Shown one piece after another: positions 21,720 to 33,391 of a DNA stretch of 64,000 nt; the stretch's first letter is position 1; each line of letters opens with the position of its first letter. The translations under genes were made by a program, and so were the position numbers. Source of the stretch: Neocallimastix lanati (nom. inval.) (Eukaryota > Neocallimastigomycota > Neocallimastigomycetes > Neocallimastigales > Neocallimastigaceae); the NCBI GenBank assembly GCA_016946835.1, contig JACVTC010000049.1, positions 843,501 to 907,500 on the forward strand, read 5' to 3'. The notes below the pieces were generated by a model. The model saw only the letters and a list, made by a program, of their open reading frames with translations. It had not been told where the DNA came from and made no database searches.

Positions 21720-22590
21720 TAAAAAAAAAAAAAAAAAATTTTAGTAAATTGAATAGTAATAATCAATAATAGGATAGTATATATATAAATAAACAACAGT
21801 AATCATATACAATAAATAATAAAAATATTTAATGAATAAATAAGTATATAATAGTATAATAAATAAATAAATAGTATAATAACATATAGGATAATAGTAA
21901 TAAGATATAAGAAAGGATAATATATATAATAGAACAAAATATATAAAACAATATATATAATAGATAATAAAATAAATGATATATAGTATAAACAAATTTA
22001 TATAGGACTTAGGTAATATAATAAGAGATAGATAATAAAATAAATGATATATAGTATAAACAAATTTATATAGGACTTAGGTAATATAATATGAGATAGA
22101 TAATAAAATAAATGATATATAGTATAATAGTATAATATAATTTATTACGACACTTTATGAATAACAAAGATATAATATATATACATAGAAAAATAATTTA
22201 AAAATAATTTATTTTGGAAAATAAATAATATCATAATAATAATGATAAATAATATTATTAATATTAATAATTGAGAAGATATATATATACTTAACACTCT
22301 AATAATAGTTAAACCACAATACAAGATTCAATTATTTTCTTTTATTATTATTTATATATTTTATTTTAAATGACAACGCAAATAAATCACATTATGAATG
22401 ACACGTTAAGATATAAACAATATACATAAGAAAATTATAAATACATCTATATAAATATTTAGAATAATAATAAATTAATAATTCAATTTTAAATTTCAAA
22501 ATTTAAATTTCAAAATCTCATTTCAATTTCAATTTCAAAGTTAAGTTAAAATTATTCAATATATATAACAAAAATAAAATAATGACTTAC

Positions 22591-22656
<66 letters not shown>

Positions 22657-22838
22657 TTTATATTTTGTAAACCAGTATAAATTTATTATAAAAAAAAAAA
22701 ATTTTTTTTATATATCTTATAAATATCTTATAAATCATTATAAATTTAAAAAAAAAAAAAAAAAAATTATATAAATTGTATCTAAATACCCAAGTAATAG
22801 ACTTCAAGGGACGAAGTCAAGACTAAGTGGGGGCGTTT
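21570..22838 (+). other. E2 3' noncoding region
   Basis: Gene-free. Contains (AAT)n, a long A tract near 22592-22653, and about three tandem copies of a roughly 66-bp unit (GATAGATAATAAAATAAATG core) at 21960-22140. It ends with hairpin GACTTC/GAAGTC (22800-22818) and GTGGGGGCG before the LTR. Confidence 0.85.
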
Positions 22839-23436
22839 TGATACAATACAGCTAGAAATACGCAAGAAAATTAACAAAAGAGAAAATCCTATAATAATAT
22901 AGTGAAAAATAATTACAATATATAATATACTAAATCATTATATAAATAGATTAAAAATTAATTAGACAGCCAATAATATTCAAGATAAAATTAATTAATA
23001 AATTTAAAAGAAGAGAATGAAATAAAAGTTAAAGAGAGAGTTTTTCTTGTTGTTTTAAAAATTCTAATTGAGTAAAATAATAGTTTTAGAGAACTTATAG
23101 TTTAGTTTAAATAATTAAGTAATTACTTATAGTTAAAGGATAAGAGTTGAATCCTACAATTATAAGTAAAATTATTATTAAGATATTAATATAAATTGAA
23201 TTATTAGAGATAGATAAAAATCATTATATTCAGAGGAATATAAATATAATTGTAATAATTTATGTAAAATAAATAAATAAATAAAAACAAGATTTAAAAA
23301 GAAATAAATAAATTTTATTATTTGTGTAAATTATTATTTATTATCTTTGAGTTGGAATATATTATTTTACAAATTCCCTATTTGCTCGACCTCGTTATAA
23401 ATAGAAATCTGATACTTTATTACTTATATCGTATCA
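22839..23436 (+). repeat. E2 3' LTR
   Basis: 598 bp, no difference from the 5' LTR noticed; followed by TCAA (23437-23440). Confidence 0.95.
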
Positions 23437-23491
23437 TCAATGATACGGGGTGTCACTAAATACCTTGTATTTCCTATTAAATACTCTTAAT

Positions 23492-24187
23492 TGTTGAAAT
23501 TACAACTGAATTAAATTTCAATTTCAATTAATTTCAATTAAAATTATTAAAAACAAAATAATTAATAAAAATTTATAATTCATTAATTATTCTTTAAATT
23601 TTATTTATTTTATAATATTATAAGTTATTTGATCATCTTAGGACCAGCTTAGACCTACTGATTCTAATGATATCATATTAAACTTAAATATTATTAATAA
23701 ATAAAATATTTATTAACATGAATCATTTGGTCATGTCATCCTTGATTCATAAATTAATGGTTATGTATTAATTTATGTTATATTGATTTAATTAATTATT
23801 AATTATTAATTACTATATTAAATATTTAAATTTAATATTATATTATATATATTAGCTAATATATTAGATTAAAAAATATAATTTATTTATATTAAACATA
23901 TTCTTATACTAAATATTATTATTATCAACTTTATATTATTATTATCAATATTCTCAAACCTACAAAGTATAAAAAGAAAATTCAAATTTATCTTTTTGTT
24001 CATTGTAAGGTTATAGTTAACCTATTATAATATAACTATATATTTTTATTAATAAATAAAAATTTTTATCATATCAAACCAATTAGTAGTTTTAATTAAG
24101 TGTTAAATTAACAAATTTATCTTTATAACTCTTTTATTTTAGTAATTTACTTATATCTATATAGTTATATTATATAGATATATCAAC
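23492..24187 (+). repeat. E4 5' LTR (right edge approximate)
   Basis: Starts TGTTGAAATTACAACTG; the right end is placed near ATATATCAAC. The first 284 bp match the 3' copy with one difference seen (CTTAGACC against CTTAGGCC), so the insertion is recent. No standard TGG primer site follows; self-priming as in Tf1-like elements is possible but not shown. A diverged minus-strand relative is at 33392-34028. Confidence 0.7.
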
Positions 24188-24255
24188 CTGATTCCTCGTT
24201 AAATCTGTCTACTTTGTAACAATGACCTTACCCAAGAAAAGAGAATCACCTTGAT

Positions 24256-25335
24256 ATGTCCCTTTATAATAACGTGTGGGCAAACTCCTATCCTGACTTT
24301 GCTCCTATGTCGGAAGTAAATAAGCTAAGAACAGACGCTCAGATTACTGTCTCTGAACTGGCAAAAGATGCAGAAGTTACATTCTTATCAAGAGAAGATT
24401 TTAATAAATATAATGAAGATCTTCAAAAGAAACTTTTTACTTTAAATAGGGATAACAAGAATATCATAAAACAACTTTCTTCTATTACCAGCATTTTAAA
24501 TCAGAAATTCGATTTTATTCCTAATGTTAATGCTTCTCAAAATCAAGATGATAACGCTTCTATATCAACAAGAAGAGAGGCAGACAATGATGTAATAATG
24601 AGGAATACTATTCCCAATACACTTCAAGAAGTCCCAGAACCTGGATTCTTCACTGGGGATACTAAGGAAACCGATCTCTTTTGTCAGCTCTGTGAAGATA
24701 CTTTTAAGACTTATCCTAACTGTGAATCTACTATGGATGTAAAAATTAATTATGTTAAGTCACGCTTAAGAGATGGTGCTCGTAATTGGTATTATGCCAA
24801 ATATAAAGATAGAAGTCCAGCAACATTAGAAGAATTGATTAAAGAATTAAGGAAAGCTTTTAATAATGTTGCCAGTAAGAAATTAGCCATGATCCAACTC
24901 GCAAAAATTTCTCACACATTTGGGAAAATCAATGATTATATTGATGAATTTCGAACCCTTACAACATGTTTGAATTGGAATGAAGAAGCTTTAGTTTTAT
25001 TCTTTTATAATGGATTGCACCCAAGGTTCCAGGAAGAAATAGAAAAAATGGATGAATTTCCTTCTGATCTTAGTACTATTTATACTAGATGTATTCTTTA
25101 CAAAAATTCCTTGAAATCTAAAGGTCAATTAAAATCTAATGGTAATAAAAATTTAAAGAAAAAGCCTTCTAATGTCCACAATAACAACAACAACAATAAT
25201 AATAAATATAATAATAATAACAATTATAACAAATATTATAATAATAATTATAATAAAGTCCATAATAATAATAACTTTAATAAAATTAATAATAACAGTA
25301 ATAATAGTACAAATAATAATAATTCAAAAAACTAA
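24256..25335 (+). CDS. gag: E4 Gag
   Basis: 359 aa. The central retrotransposon-Gag fold includes the segment from about 130 (EPGFFTGDTKETDLFCQLCEDTFKTYP) to 280, with the typical RDGARNWYYAKY and FYNGLHPRFQEEI patterns. The N-terminal part has a likely coiled-coil stretch at 45-90. The C-terminus is Lys-rich then Asn/Lys/Tyr-rich, with no CCHC knuckle, so RNA binding probably relies on basic charge. The stop TAA (25333-25335) immediately follows the slippery AAAAAAC. The start is the first ATG after a noncoding leader. Confidence 0.9.
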   Translation: MSLYNNVWANSYPDFAPMSEVNKLRTDAQITVSELAKDAEVTFLSREDFNKYNEDLQKKLFTLNRDNKNIIKQLSSITSILNQKFDFIPNVNASQNQDDNASISTRREADNDVIMRNTIPNTLQEVPEPGFFTGDTKETDLFCQLCEDTFKTYPNCESTMDVKINYVKSRLRDGARNWYYAKYKDRSPATLEELIKELRKAFNNVASKKLAMIQLAKISHTFGKINDYIDEFRTLTTCLNWNEEALVLFFYNGLHPRFQEEIEKMDEFPSDLSTIYTRCILYKNSLKSKGQLKSNGNKNLKKKPSNVHNNNNNNNNKYNNNNNYNKYYNNNYNKVHNNNNFNKINNNSNNSTNNNNSKN

Positions 25336-25358
25336 ATGAAGGACTTCACTCGGAGTCC
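25326..25358 (+). promoter_or_regulatory. E4 -1 ribosomal frameshift signal
   Basis: AAAAAAC at 25326-25332, phased tcA-AAA-AAC in the gag frame, directly before the gag stop. An 8-nt spacer precedes stem GGACT/AGTCC (25341-25345 with 25354-25358), extendable by TGAA/TTCA. The -1 frame is open from 25332 into pol. This is a different heptamer from E1-E3 with the same logic. Confidence 0.85.
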
Positions 25359-25532
25359 AATTCATCAAAAAATGTAAAAACAATTTATTATAACTTTCCT
25401 TCATTTGATAACATCACAACCCAAAAACTACCTTCAACTTTTCTTTTATTCCATTGCTACATTCCAACAAGACTACCAATTAATAATAATAAATTAAAAA
25501 TTAAAAATAACCAAAAAATTACATCTGAATCT

Positions 25533-28500
25533 ATGCTTGATTCTGGATCATTTTGTAATTTTATTACAGAAAATTTAGTTCAAAAACTAAATTTAAAAAT
25601 TTATAATTTAAAAAATAAAATTTCAGTCAAAGGTATATCTGGTTCTACTACTAAGATAGATCAGTACGTTTGGCTAAAATTTCAAATAAAAATACAAAAG
25701 AATAAAAAATTTTATTTTAAAAATTACAATGAAAAATTTCTAATAACAAATTGCATACCAACTGATCTACTTTTTGGTAATCAGTTCATGCGAAAATTCA
25801 AAATTCACTATAATTATGATAAGAATATATTATATTCTTACTTAAATTATTATTTTTCAAATAAAAATAACAAAAATCCTAATAAATATTGCAAAAACAA
25901 TTTATATCTACAGTCGATGAAAAATAAAATTTTAAAAAATTATTTACTTTTTAATAAATCAATAAAAAAATTTAATTATAAAAATTTTTCAAAAAATTTC
26001 AAAAAATTTGATCAGAAGTTTAATTATAATAAAAAAATTTTTAATAAAAAACTTAATAACCTTAACCTTAATAAATTTTCAAAATTTTGTGATAAATTTA
26101 ATTATAAAAAATTTTTTAATAAAAATCATTATTTTATTAATAAATATAAATATTATTTCAAAAAACAAAATAAATATTTAAAAAACAATTTTAATTTAAA
26201 CAATGACTATAATTACAATTTTTTAATATATTCCTTCTTATCAAATAAAGAAATTAATAAAAATGACAATGAAGATACAAATATTGAAGATATTCCGCCT
26301 CAATATCGCGATCTATTTATTGTTTTTAGTAAAGCCGAAGCCGATAAACTTCCCCCACATCGTTTAACCGACTGCAAAATAGTGCTGGAGAAGGACGCTT
26401 CCCTTCACTATGGTCCAATCTATCCCTTAACCGAAGAGGAAAATAAAGTTTTGAAAGAATATATAAAAGAAAACCTAAAAAAAGGATTTATTAGACCATC
26501 TGAATCACCTGCAGGTTATCCAGTTCTATTCCAAAAGAAAAAAGATGGTACACTTCGGTTATGCGTAGACTATAGGAAGTTAAACGCTGTTACTATAAGA
26601 AACTCGTACCCCATACCTCTTATTAATGAAATTATTGAAAAGGTTAAAGGAGCAAAGTATTTTACAAAATTAGATTTACGTTCAGCCTATAATTTAATCC
26701 GTATTAAGGAAGGGGATGAATACAAGACAGCTTTCAGAACTAAATATGGTCACTATGAATACTTAGTTATGCCATTTGGTTTAAAAAACGCACCAGCTAC
26801 TTTTCAATCGTTTATTAATTCGGTACTAAGACCATATTTAGAAAAAAGTGTTATTCTTTATTTAGACGATATTTTAATCTACTCCAAAGATTTAAAAGAA
26901 CATCATAAACAAGTTAGGGAGGTTTTGCAAGCATTAATTAATAATAACTTATATGCAAAATTAGAAAAATGCGAATTTGATAAAGAGAAAGTTGAATTCC
27001 TTGGATATGTATTATCAGGTCAAGGTGTCACTACTGATCCGAAGAAAATAGAATCAATTAAAGACTGGCCTCAACCAAATAACTTAAAGGACGTACAGAG
27101 GTTTTTAGGTCTTTGCAATTATTATAGAAGATTTGTTAAAGATTTTGCAAAAATTGCAAAACCTTTACATAATTTAACCAGAAAAAATATTAAATTTAAT
27201 TGGAATAACAAATGTGAAGAATCATTCTCAGAATTAAAGAAAAGATTAACCAGTTCTCCAGTTTTATTCCATCCGGATAATAATAAACCATTTATTGTTG
27301 AATGTGATGCAAGTAACTTTGCCCTTGGTGCTGTTTTATCACAAAAGGATGATAATAATAAATTACATCCAGTTGCATATTTCTCAAGAAGCTTACAAGG
27401 TGCAGAAATTAATTATACTATTACAGACAAGGAGTTGTTAGCTATTAAAGAAGCCTTTTTGGCATGGAGACATTTATTACTTGGTGCGAAATACAAAGTA
27501 ACTGTTTATACTGATCATAGGAACTTATTATATACCCTTGGTGGTAAAATTGGTAATCAAAGGCAACATAGATGGCATATGTTCTTCCAAGAATATAATT
27601 TTGAATTAATTTATAGACAAGGTTCCAATAATGGAAAACCTGATTCTCTTTCAAGAAGACCAGATTATATAAAAAATAATGAAGAAACTAAAACCGAAAA
27701 TATTCTTGACATAAAAAATGTAAAGGAAGTTCCATGTTTTATTGGTGTTGTTAGCGATCTTTTAGAAAGAATTATAGAAGCTACAAAAACAGATGCCACA
27801 GCTGATGATATTAGACTCTATTTTAGCCCACAGAATATTAAAAATGATATGTCCTATAAACCCTTTAGGAAAATGAATAAGTTCAAAATAAAGGATAATA
27901 TTATATTATATAATAATTTAATTTATATTCCTGAAATTTTAAGATTAGAAATCTTAACTAAATATCATGAAAAGCCTTCCGCTGGTCATCTTGGAATTAA
28001 AAGAACTCTTGAATTAATTACAAGAAACTTTTGGTGGCCCAAAATGCAAGATGATGTTATAAAATTTGTCAATTCCTGTGAATGTTGTGCAAGAAACAAA
28101 ATTAATAGACATAGGAAATATGGCTTTCTACAACCGTTGGAAACACCTGATAGACCTTGGAAATCTATAGAAGTTGACTTTTTATGTGGCCTCCCGGATT
28201 CAAAGGGATATACGGTAATAATGGTTGTAGTGGATCGTTTCTCTAAAATGATTCACTTAATACCTTTCAAACAAATTCCTGATGCAAAACAAACTGCCAA
28301 AGCATTTATGAATAATGTTTATAAATTACATGGCCTTCCTTATGATATGTATACAGATAGAGGTCCTCAGTTTACAAGTGCACTTTGGAAAGAATTCATG
28401 AAATTACTTAATATTAAATCCAAATTAGCTACAACAGATCATCATGAGACTGTTGGTCAAGTTGAGAGATGTAACTCCTTTATTGAACAGTATTTAAGAG

Positions 28501-29222
28501 CTTATTCAAGATCTTATTATCACGACGATTGGATTAATTGGATCTATCTTGCAGAGTTCGCTTATAATAATTCAGTCAATGAATCTACAAAAGAAACACC
28601 TTTCTTTATTAACTATGGATTTCATCCATCTATGGACGAATATTTCTTACTACCCCAAGTTGATACTAATAGTAAATTTATTAAAAATGTAAGTACAAGT
28701 TTTAATCATATTAAAGATGTCTTATTAAGATCTAAAGAATTATATAAAAATTATGCGGATAAGAAAAGGATGCAACCTCCTGTAATAAAAGAAGGTGACT
28801 TGGTTTGGATTCAAGCACCTCCTTCCTTAAATATTGAAGATTGTTCTAAACTCGCTCCTTGCAAATATGGACCTTACAAGGTAATCGATGTTTTAGAGAA
28901 TAATAATTATAAAATTGATCTTAAAAAGTCACCTTTTCCAAAACATCATCCAATCTTTCATATCTCTGAATTGGAACCTTATGTCCCAACTCCGCAAAAG
29001 TTTTTAAATAGAAGTTCGCACAATGAATCCATTAATGATATTATTGAAATTTCTGGATTTAGGACAAACTACAAGAAAAACTGCTACGAATATAGAGTTA
29101 GATACAAATATAAAAGTTCAAGTAATTGGGTGCCTTCTTATGAAGTTGAAAATAATCCAAGGAATCAAAGAATATATCAAGAATATTTAAAGAATAATAG
29201 AAAATTCACTTCTCTTTCTTAT

Positions 29223-29228
<6 letters not shown>
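25533..29228 (+). CDS. pol: E4 Pol polyprotein with C-terminal chromodomain
   Basis: 1231 aa from the first ATG; the frame is open from 25332, so it is probably made as a Gag-Pol fusion. Protease starts at once with canonical MLDSGSFCNFI. A long Lys/Asn/Phe/Tyr-rich linker (about 95-245) separates protease from RT, far longer than usual. RT has YLDD at 443-446. RNase H has VECDASNFALG and YTDHRNL. The integrase zinc region has HEKPSAGHLG and CECCARNK, and the core has EVDFLCG, YTDRGPQF and GQVERCN. A GPY-like module (CKYGPYKVIDV) precedes a chromodomain at about 1168-1225 (EYRVRYKYKSSSNWVPSYEV). Chromodomains commonly steer integrase to marked chromatin, which fits its different target. Confidence 0.95.
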
Positions 29229-29260
<32 letters not shown>

Positions 29261-29778
29261 ATTATACTTAAGCTATAAATAGTATATTAAATAATAATAT
29301 TTCAAAATTAAATTAGTTAATTTAAAATTTTACATTTCAAAATTTCAAAAATTTTTTAAAAATCGAAATTTAATAATACTTTATTTATTTTTTACATTAT
29401 TATATTCATTAAATTATAAATTTTCACTATATTTAAAAATTTTCAATTTAATGTATAAAATTAAGATGAAATTTCAATTTAAATTTCAAAATTTCAAATT
29501 CACATTTTTTCAACGAAAATTTTAATAAAATTCACACCATTATATTTCTCGATATTTAATTTTATAACAAAATTTTAATTTCAGTAAATTTTGACAATTT
29601 CGAAATTTCCATGAAATGGCCACTTGTAATGTGTTCTTTAAAGGACTCATGTGACCTTTTTACTTCAAAAAAAAAAAAAAAAAAAAAAATTTTAAAATAT
29701 ACAATTTTATAAATATAATAATTTCTTTATGTAACGTTACACAAAATCGTCTGGAATCCGATTTTTGTGGAAGGGCGT
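29229..29778 (+). other. E4 3' noncoding region
   Basis: Gene-free, with several direct repeats of AAATTTCAAAATTTC type. It ends at GTGGAAGGGCG just before the 3' LTR, the likely polypurine tract. Confidence 0.75.
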
Positions 29779-30062
29779 TGTTGAAATTACAACTGAATTA
29801 AATTTCAATTTCAATTAATTTCAATTAAAATTATTAAAAACAAAATAATTAATAAAAATTTATAATTCATTAATTATTCTTTAAATTTTATTTATTTTAT
29901 AATATTATAAGTTATTTGATCATCTTAGGACCAGCTTAGGCCTACTGATTCTAATGATATCATATTAAACTTAAATATTATTAATAAATAAAATATTTAT
30001 TAACATGAATCATTTGGTCATGTCATCCTTGATTCATAAATTAATGGTTATGTATTAATTTA
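29779..30062 (+). repeat. E4 3' LTR, truncated
   Basis: 284 bp matching the start of the 5' LTR. It breaks off at GTATTAATTTA, where it joins D1 sequence through a few shared T/A bases. Confidence 0.85.
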
Positions 30063-31599
30063 TTTCCTATTAAATACTCTTAATAATAATAAAATAAAAT
30101 TATTATTAAATATTCTTATTAAAATCTTTTATTAATATCAAATATAATAAAAATTATTATTAAATATTCTTATTAAAATCTTTTATTAATATTAAATATA
30201 ATAAAAATTATTATTAAATATTCTTATTAAAATCTTTTATTAATATCAAATCTAATAAAAATAATTATTAAATATTTTATTAATATTAAATATAATAAAA
30301 ATTATTACTAAATAATCTTATAAATTTCCTTTATTAATATTAAATATAATAAAAATTATTACTAAATATTCTTATAAAATTCTTTTATTAATATTAAATA
30401 TAATAAAAATTATTATTAAATATTCTTATTAAAATCTTTTATTAATATCAAATATAATAAAAATTATTATTAAATATTCTTATTAAAATCTTTTATAATA
30501 AAAATTATTATTAAATATTCTTATAAAATTCTTTTATTAATATCAAATATAATAAAAATTATTATTAAATATTCTTATAAATTTCCTTTATTAATATTAA
30601 ATATAATAAAAATTATTACTAAATATTCTTATAAAATTCTTTTATTAATATTAAATATAATAAAAATTATTATTAAATATTCTTATTAAAATCTTTTATT
30701 AATATCAAATATAATAAAAATTATTATTAAATATTCTTATTAAAATCTTTTATAATAAAAATTATTATTAAATATTCTTATAAAATTCTTTTATTAATAT
30801 TAAATATAATAAAAATTATTATTAAATATTCTTATTAAAATCTTTTATTAATATCAAATCTAATAAAAATAATTATTAAATATTTTATTAATATTAAATA
30901 TAATAAAAATTATTACTAAATATTCTTATTAAAAATTATATAATATTTAAATCATTACTAATTCTTATTTTTATATTAAGAATAATAAAAACCTATTTCA
31001 ATAAATATTTGATGTAAAATACAGAATTATAAGTTTCTGTATAATATTTTCTAAAACCTTTGAAATAAACTAAAAATAAAACAAAAATTAAAAATAAATT
31101 AAATCTTTATTAAAATAAAAATGAACTAAAATACAGAAGAATTCCAATAATAAAAATGATCTAAAATACAGAAAATATCAATTCTGTATAATTCTCTCTC
31201 TGAATAACAATATCAAGAAGAAGCTACCGCCCGGAATGCCCTTCGTGATACAAGCTCCAAATTAATTTTTTATATTTTAATTTAATAAATGTTATTTTTT
31301 TTTTTTAAAAAAAATAATTTAAAATAATAGTTAAAAATTAAAATAAAATAGTTATAATAGTTTTTTTTATAAAGAATATATTAATAATAAATAAAATGTA
31401 TTAAAATAGAAGTATAAAAAGAAGAATAAATTTCTTTCTTTTTAATACTGGGAACAAATAATTTTAATTTAAAATTTAAATAAAGAATATTTTAAAATTT
31501 AATTTTTTTCTTGTTTCCAAACTTATTTTTATAGTTATGTGTTAATATTTATTTTTTTTTGTTTTGAATATCTTAGTGTTTCAACCCCAGCCCGTATCA
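30063..31599 (+). repeat. D1 body: tandem repeats and conserved 3' end
   Basis: No gene. About 15 variable copies of a roughly 55-bp unit, then 650 bp nearly identical to the right parts of D2 (46840-47493) and D3 (48750-49400), ending CCCGTATCA. Confidence 0.85.
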
Positions 31600-31603
31600 T
31601 CAA

Positions 31604-32288
31604 TGATAAATAACCAAATTATAAATTAAGAAAAATCAATAAAATGGAATAATAACCCTCTTCATTAGTTATTGATAATTATAAAATAATATTTTAATAA
31701 AAATAAATTAAAAGATTTAAAATTATTAAATAAATATTATTTTAATTTAAAGAACAATGTATTTTATATTAAATTATTCTTTTATTTTACTTTAACGATT
31801 TTAAATTAAATCTCAGTTTAAATTGATATTAATATTAATTAAAAAGAAACTTATTAATAATAACAAAATTGTTTATTTTATCTTAAAAGTGTTTACTTAA
31901 AATAATTATATAGTTTTATTTTAAATAATTTAAACTTAAAAGAAAAATATAAAAACATGTAAATATTTCTTTAAAAATAAAAAATCAGAATTCAAGAATT
32001 AAAAATTTAAAATTTAAGTTTTAATAAATTATTTTCTTTTATTCTCATTTATTTTAAATACTTTTTATTAAGAATATAAATATTCAAAATAATAAAAAGT
32101 ACAATTTTATATTGATAAATAAAGTTTTATTATAAAAAAAAACAAATATTCTTTTCTTATTTTAAACTGTAGTGTTTTAATTAACATTTTTGTGTTAATA
32201 ACTACCCTTTTAATTGACAAATTATTATCACTTTTAGAAGTAAATTCTAAATTAAGATAATAATCAACATTTGTCACAAAAAATTTTG
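31604..32288 (+). repeat. LTR-like unit F1 (right edge approximate)
   Basis: Begins TGATAAATAAC after TCAA (31600-31603). Shares its start and AAATATAAAAACATGTAAAT with F2 (50883). No reading frame. It passes without a clear separator into H1. The same F-H junction, marked by ATTATCACTTTT, recurs near 62120-62160, so F and H may be parts of one element. Confidence 0.55.
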
Positions 32289-33263
32289 TAAGAATCTATA
32301 ATTATTTTTAACAAAATAATTATATTTTCTTAGTTAGGTTATAATTAATATAACTTTTACTTAACTCATATTTCATTTATACACCTAATTATAATTAATA
32401 ATTTATTTAATTATATATTAAAATTTTATTTAGTTTAATATTAAAAATTTATTTAATTAAATAATTTTATACATTTAAAATAATATTAAATTTATTTATT
32501 TATTCACTTAATTATTAAATTTATTAGTTTTAGTTTTCTCTCACTTATTAAATCATAAACTAAAACACTATTCTATATTCTATCATGTATTCCGTATTGT
32601 ATTAATCATGTATTTTATTATTAATGTATTGTTTTATATTTTTTATGTAAAGTTCTATAAAATAGAACTAAATAGATTAAATTTTAAATTTTATGATCGA
32701 AATAATTTTCATTATTTTATTCTTTTATTTTCGATCATTATATTAGATTAAGTAATCGGTTAATTAAGGTTTTTCCAATTACTTCTTAAAAGTAATCGGT
32801 TTTACTTAATTAACGCGATGATCGATATGGATAGAATATCTATCAAAAAACTTATCTAGGTTTTTCTTCTAGTCTTTTCCTAGATAAGAGATTTGTTAAG
32901 ATTAGAACCCCTTTTGATTTTAACCTTATTTTGACAAAAAAGTATAAATAAGGCTCTTAGTTCTCTTTGAGAAATCAAGAGTTATTATTATAACAATTAT
33001 AATATAATAATAATAACAATAGTTTTAACATTTAAAATTTCTAATAAATAATAAAACAAATTATTTTAATAAAACAAATTTTATAATTAAAACTTTTCTT
33101 TATCAATTTTAGTGTTTCGTCTATTATAATTCGTTATAATAAACTCGATAATTAGAAAGAACCATAGGTAAGTATGATTCTTTTCTAAACCTTTAATATT
33201 AGCAGTTAGAGCTAATATTAATGATTAATAATTTAATTATAATTTTTTAATTAAATTATTACA
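32289..33263 (+). repeat. Hairpin-chain unit H1
   Basis: A non-coding unit built largely of inverted repeats, one of eight in the window. Core 32693-32981: TGATCGAAA/TTTCGATCA stem, nested AATTACTT/AAGTAATC stems, a GATCGATAT stem, CTTATCTAGG/CCTAGATAAG (32851-32860 with 32879-32888), and a loop motif TTCTAGTCTT (32867) complementary, allowing one G-T pair, to AAGATTAGAA (32898). A stem around TATAAATAAGG and a CTCTT/AAGAG stem complete it. It ends TTATTACA within another inverted repeat. Confidence 0.7.
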
Positions 33264-33391
33264 AATTTGTAGATTTATTCATATATATATTACGTTATTA
33301 TTATTTTTTTTTTGTCATGTTAAGATTATGATATAATTTATAGTTTAAATTTAAATAAAATAATATGGTTTATTAAAAAATATTCACTAAG

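Larger units (their letters stand above)
15400..23436 (+). mobile_element. E2: Ty3/gypsy-type retrotransposon with damaged genes
   Basis: An 8037-bp element with 598-bp LTRs (no difference noticed between them), flanked by TCAA on both sides. It is clearly related to E1 and E3 in gag, pol and 3' signal. gag carries a frameshift and a nonsense codon, and pol has a small RNase H deletion, yet the LTRs look freshly copied. That suggests mobilization in trans by an intact relative such as E1, or gene conversion of the LTRs. Confidence 0.93.
23492..30062 (+). mobile_element. E4: chromodomain Ty3/gypsy (chromovirus-like) retrotransposon, 3' truncated
   Basis: A different lineage from E1-E3. LTR starts TGTTGAAATT at 23492 and 29779. 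The 3' copy stops after about 284 bp, where D1 sequence resumes, so the right end is truncated. Pol ends in a chromodomain. The host sequence TTTCCTATTAAATACTCTTA is present both left (about 23470-23490) and right (about 30063-30083) of E4, a duplication of about 21 bp instead of 4-6 bp. Gag and Pol are both open. Confidence 0.9.
23441..31599 (+). repeat. LTR-like unit D1, split by E4
   Basis: Begins TGATACGGGG, ends CAGCCCGTATCA (9-bp inverted ends TGATACGGG/CCCGTATCA) and is flanked by TCAA on both sides. The first 51 bp are separated from the rest (from about 30063) by element E4. The body is a tandem array of a roughly 55-bp unit (30090-30940, core AATATAATAAAAATTATTAT). A conserved 3' part follows, with the only GC-rich patch, CTACCGCCCGGAATGCCC (near 31222). 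Related copies: D2 and D3. No coding capacity of its own. Confidence 0.85.

Noticed and set aside
30090-30940. Regular repeats resembling a CRISPR array
   Set aside because: Units are contiguous, degenerate and AT-only with no unique spacers; eukaryotic LTR minisatellite.
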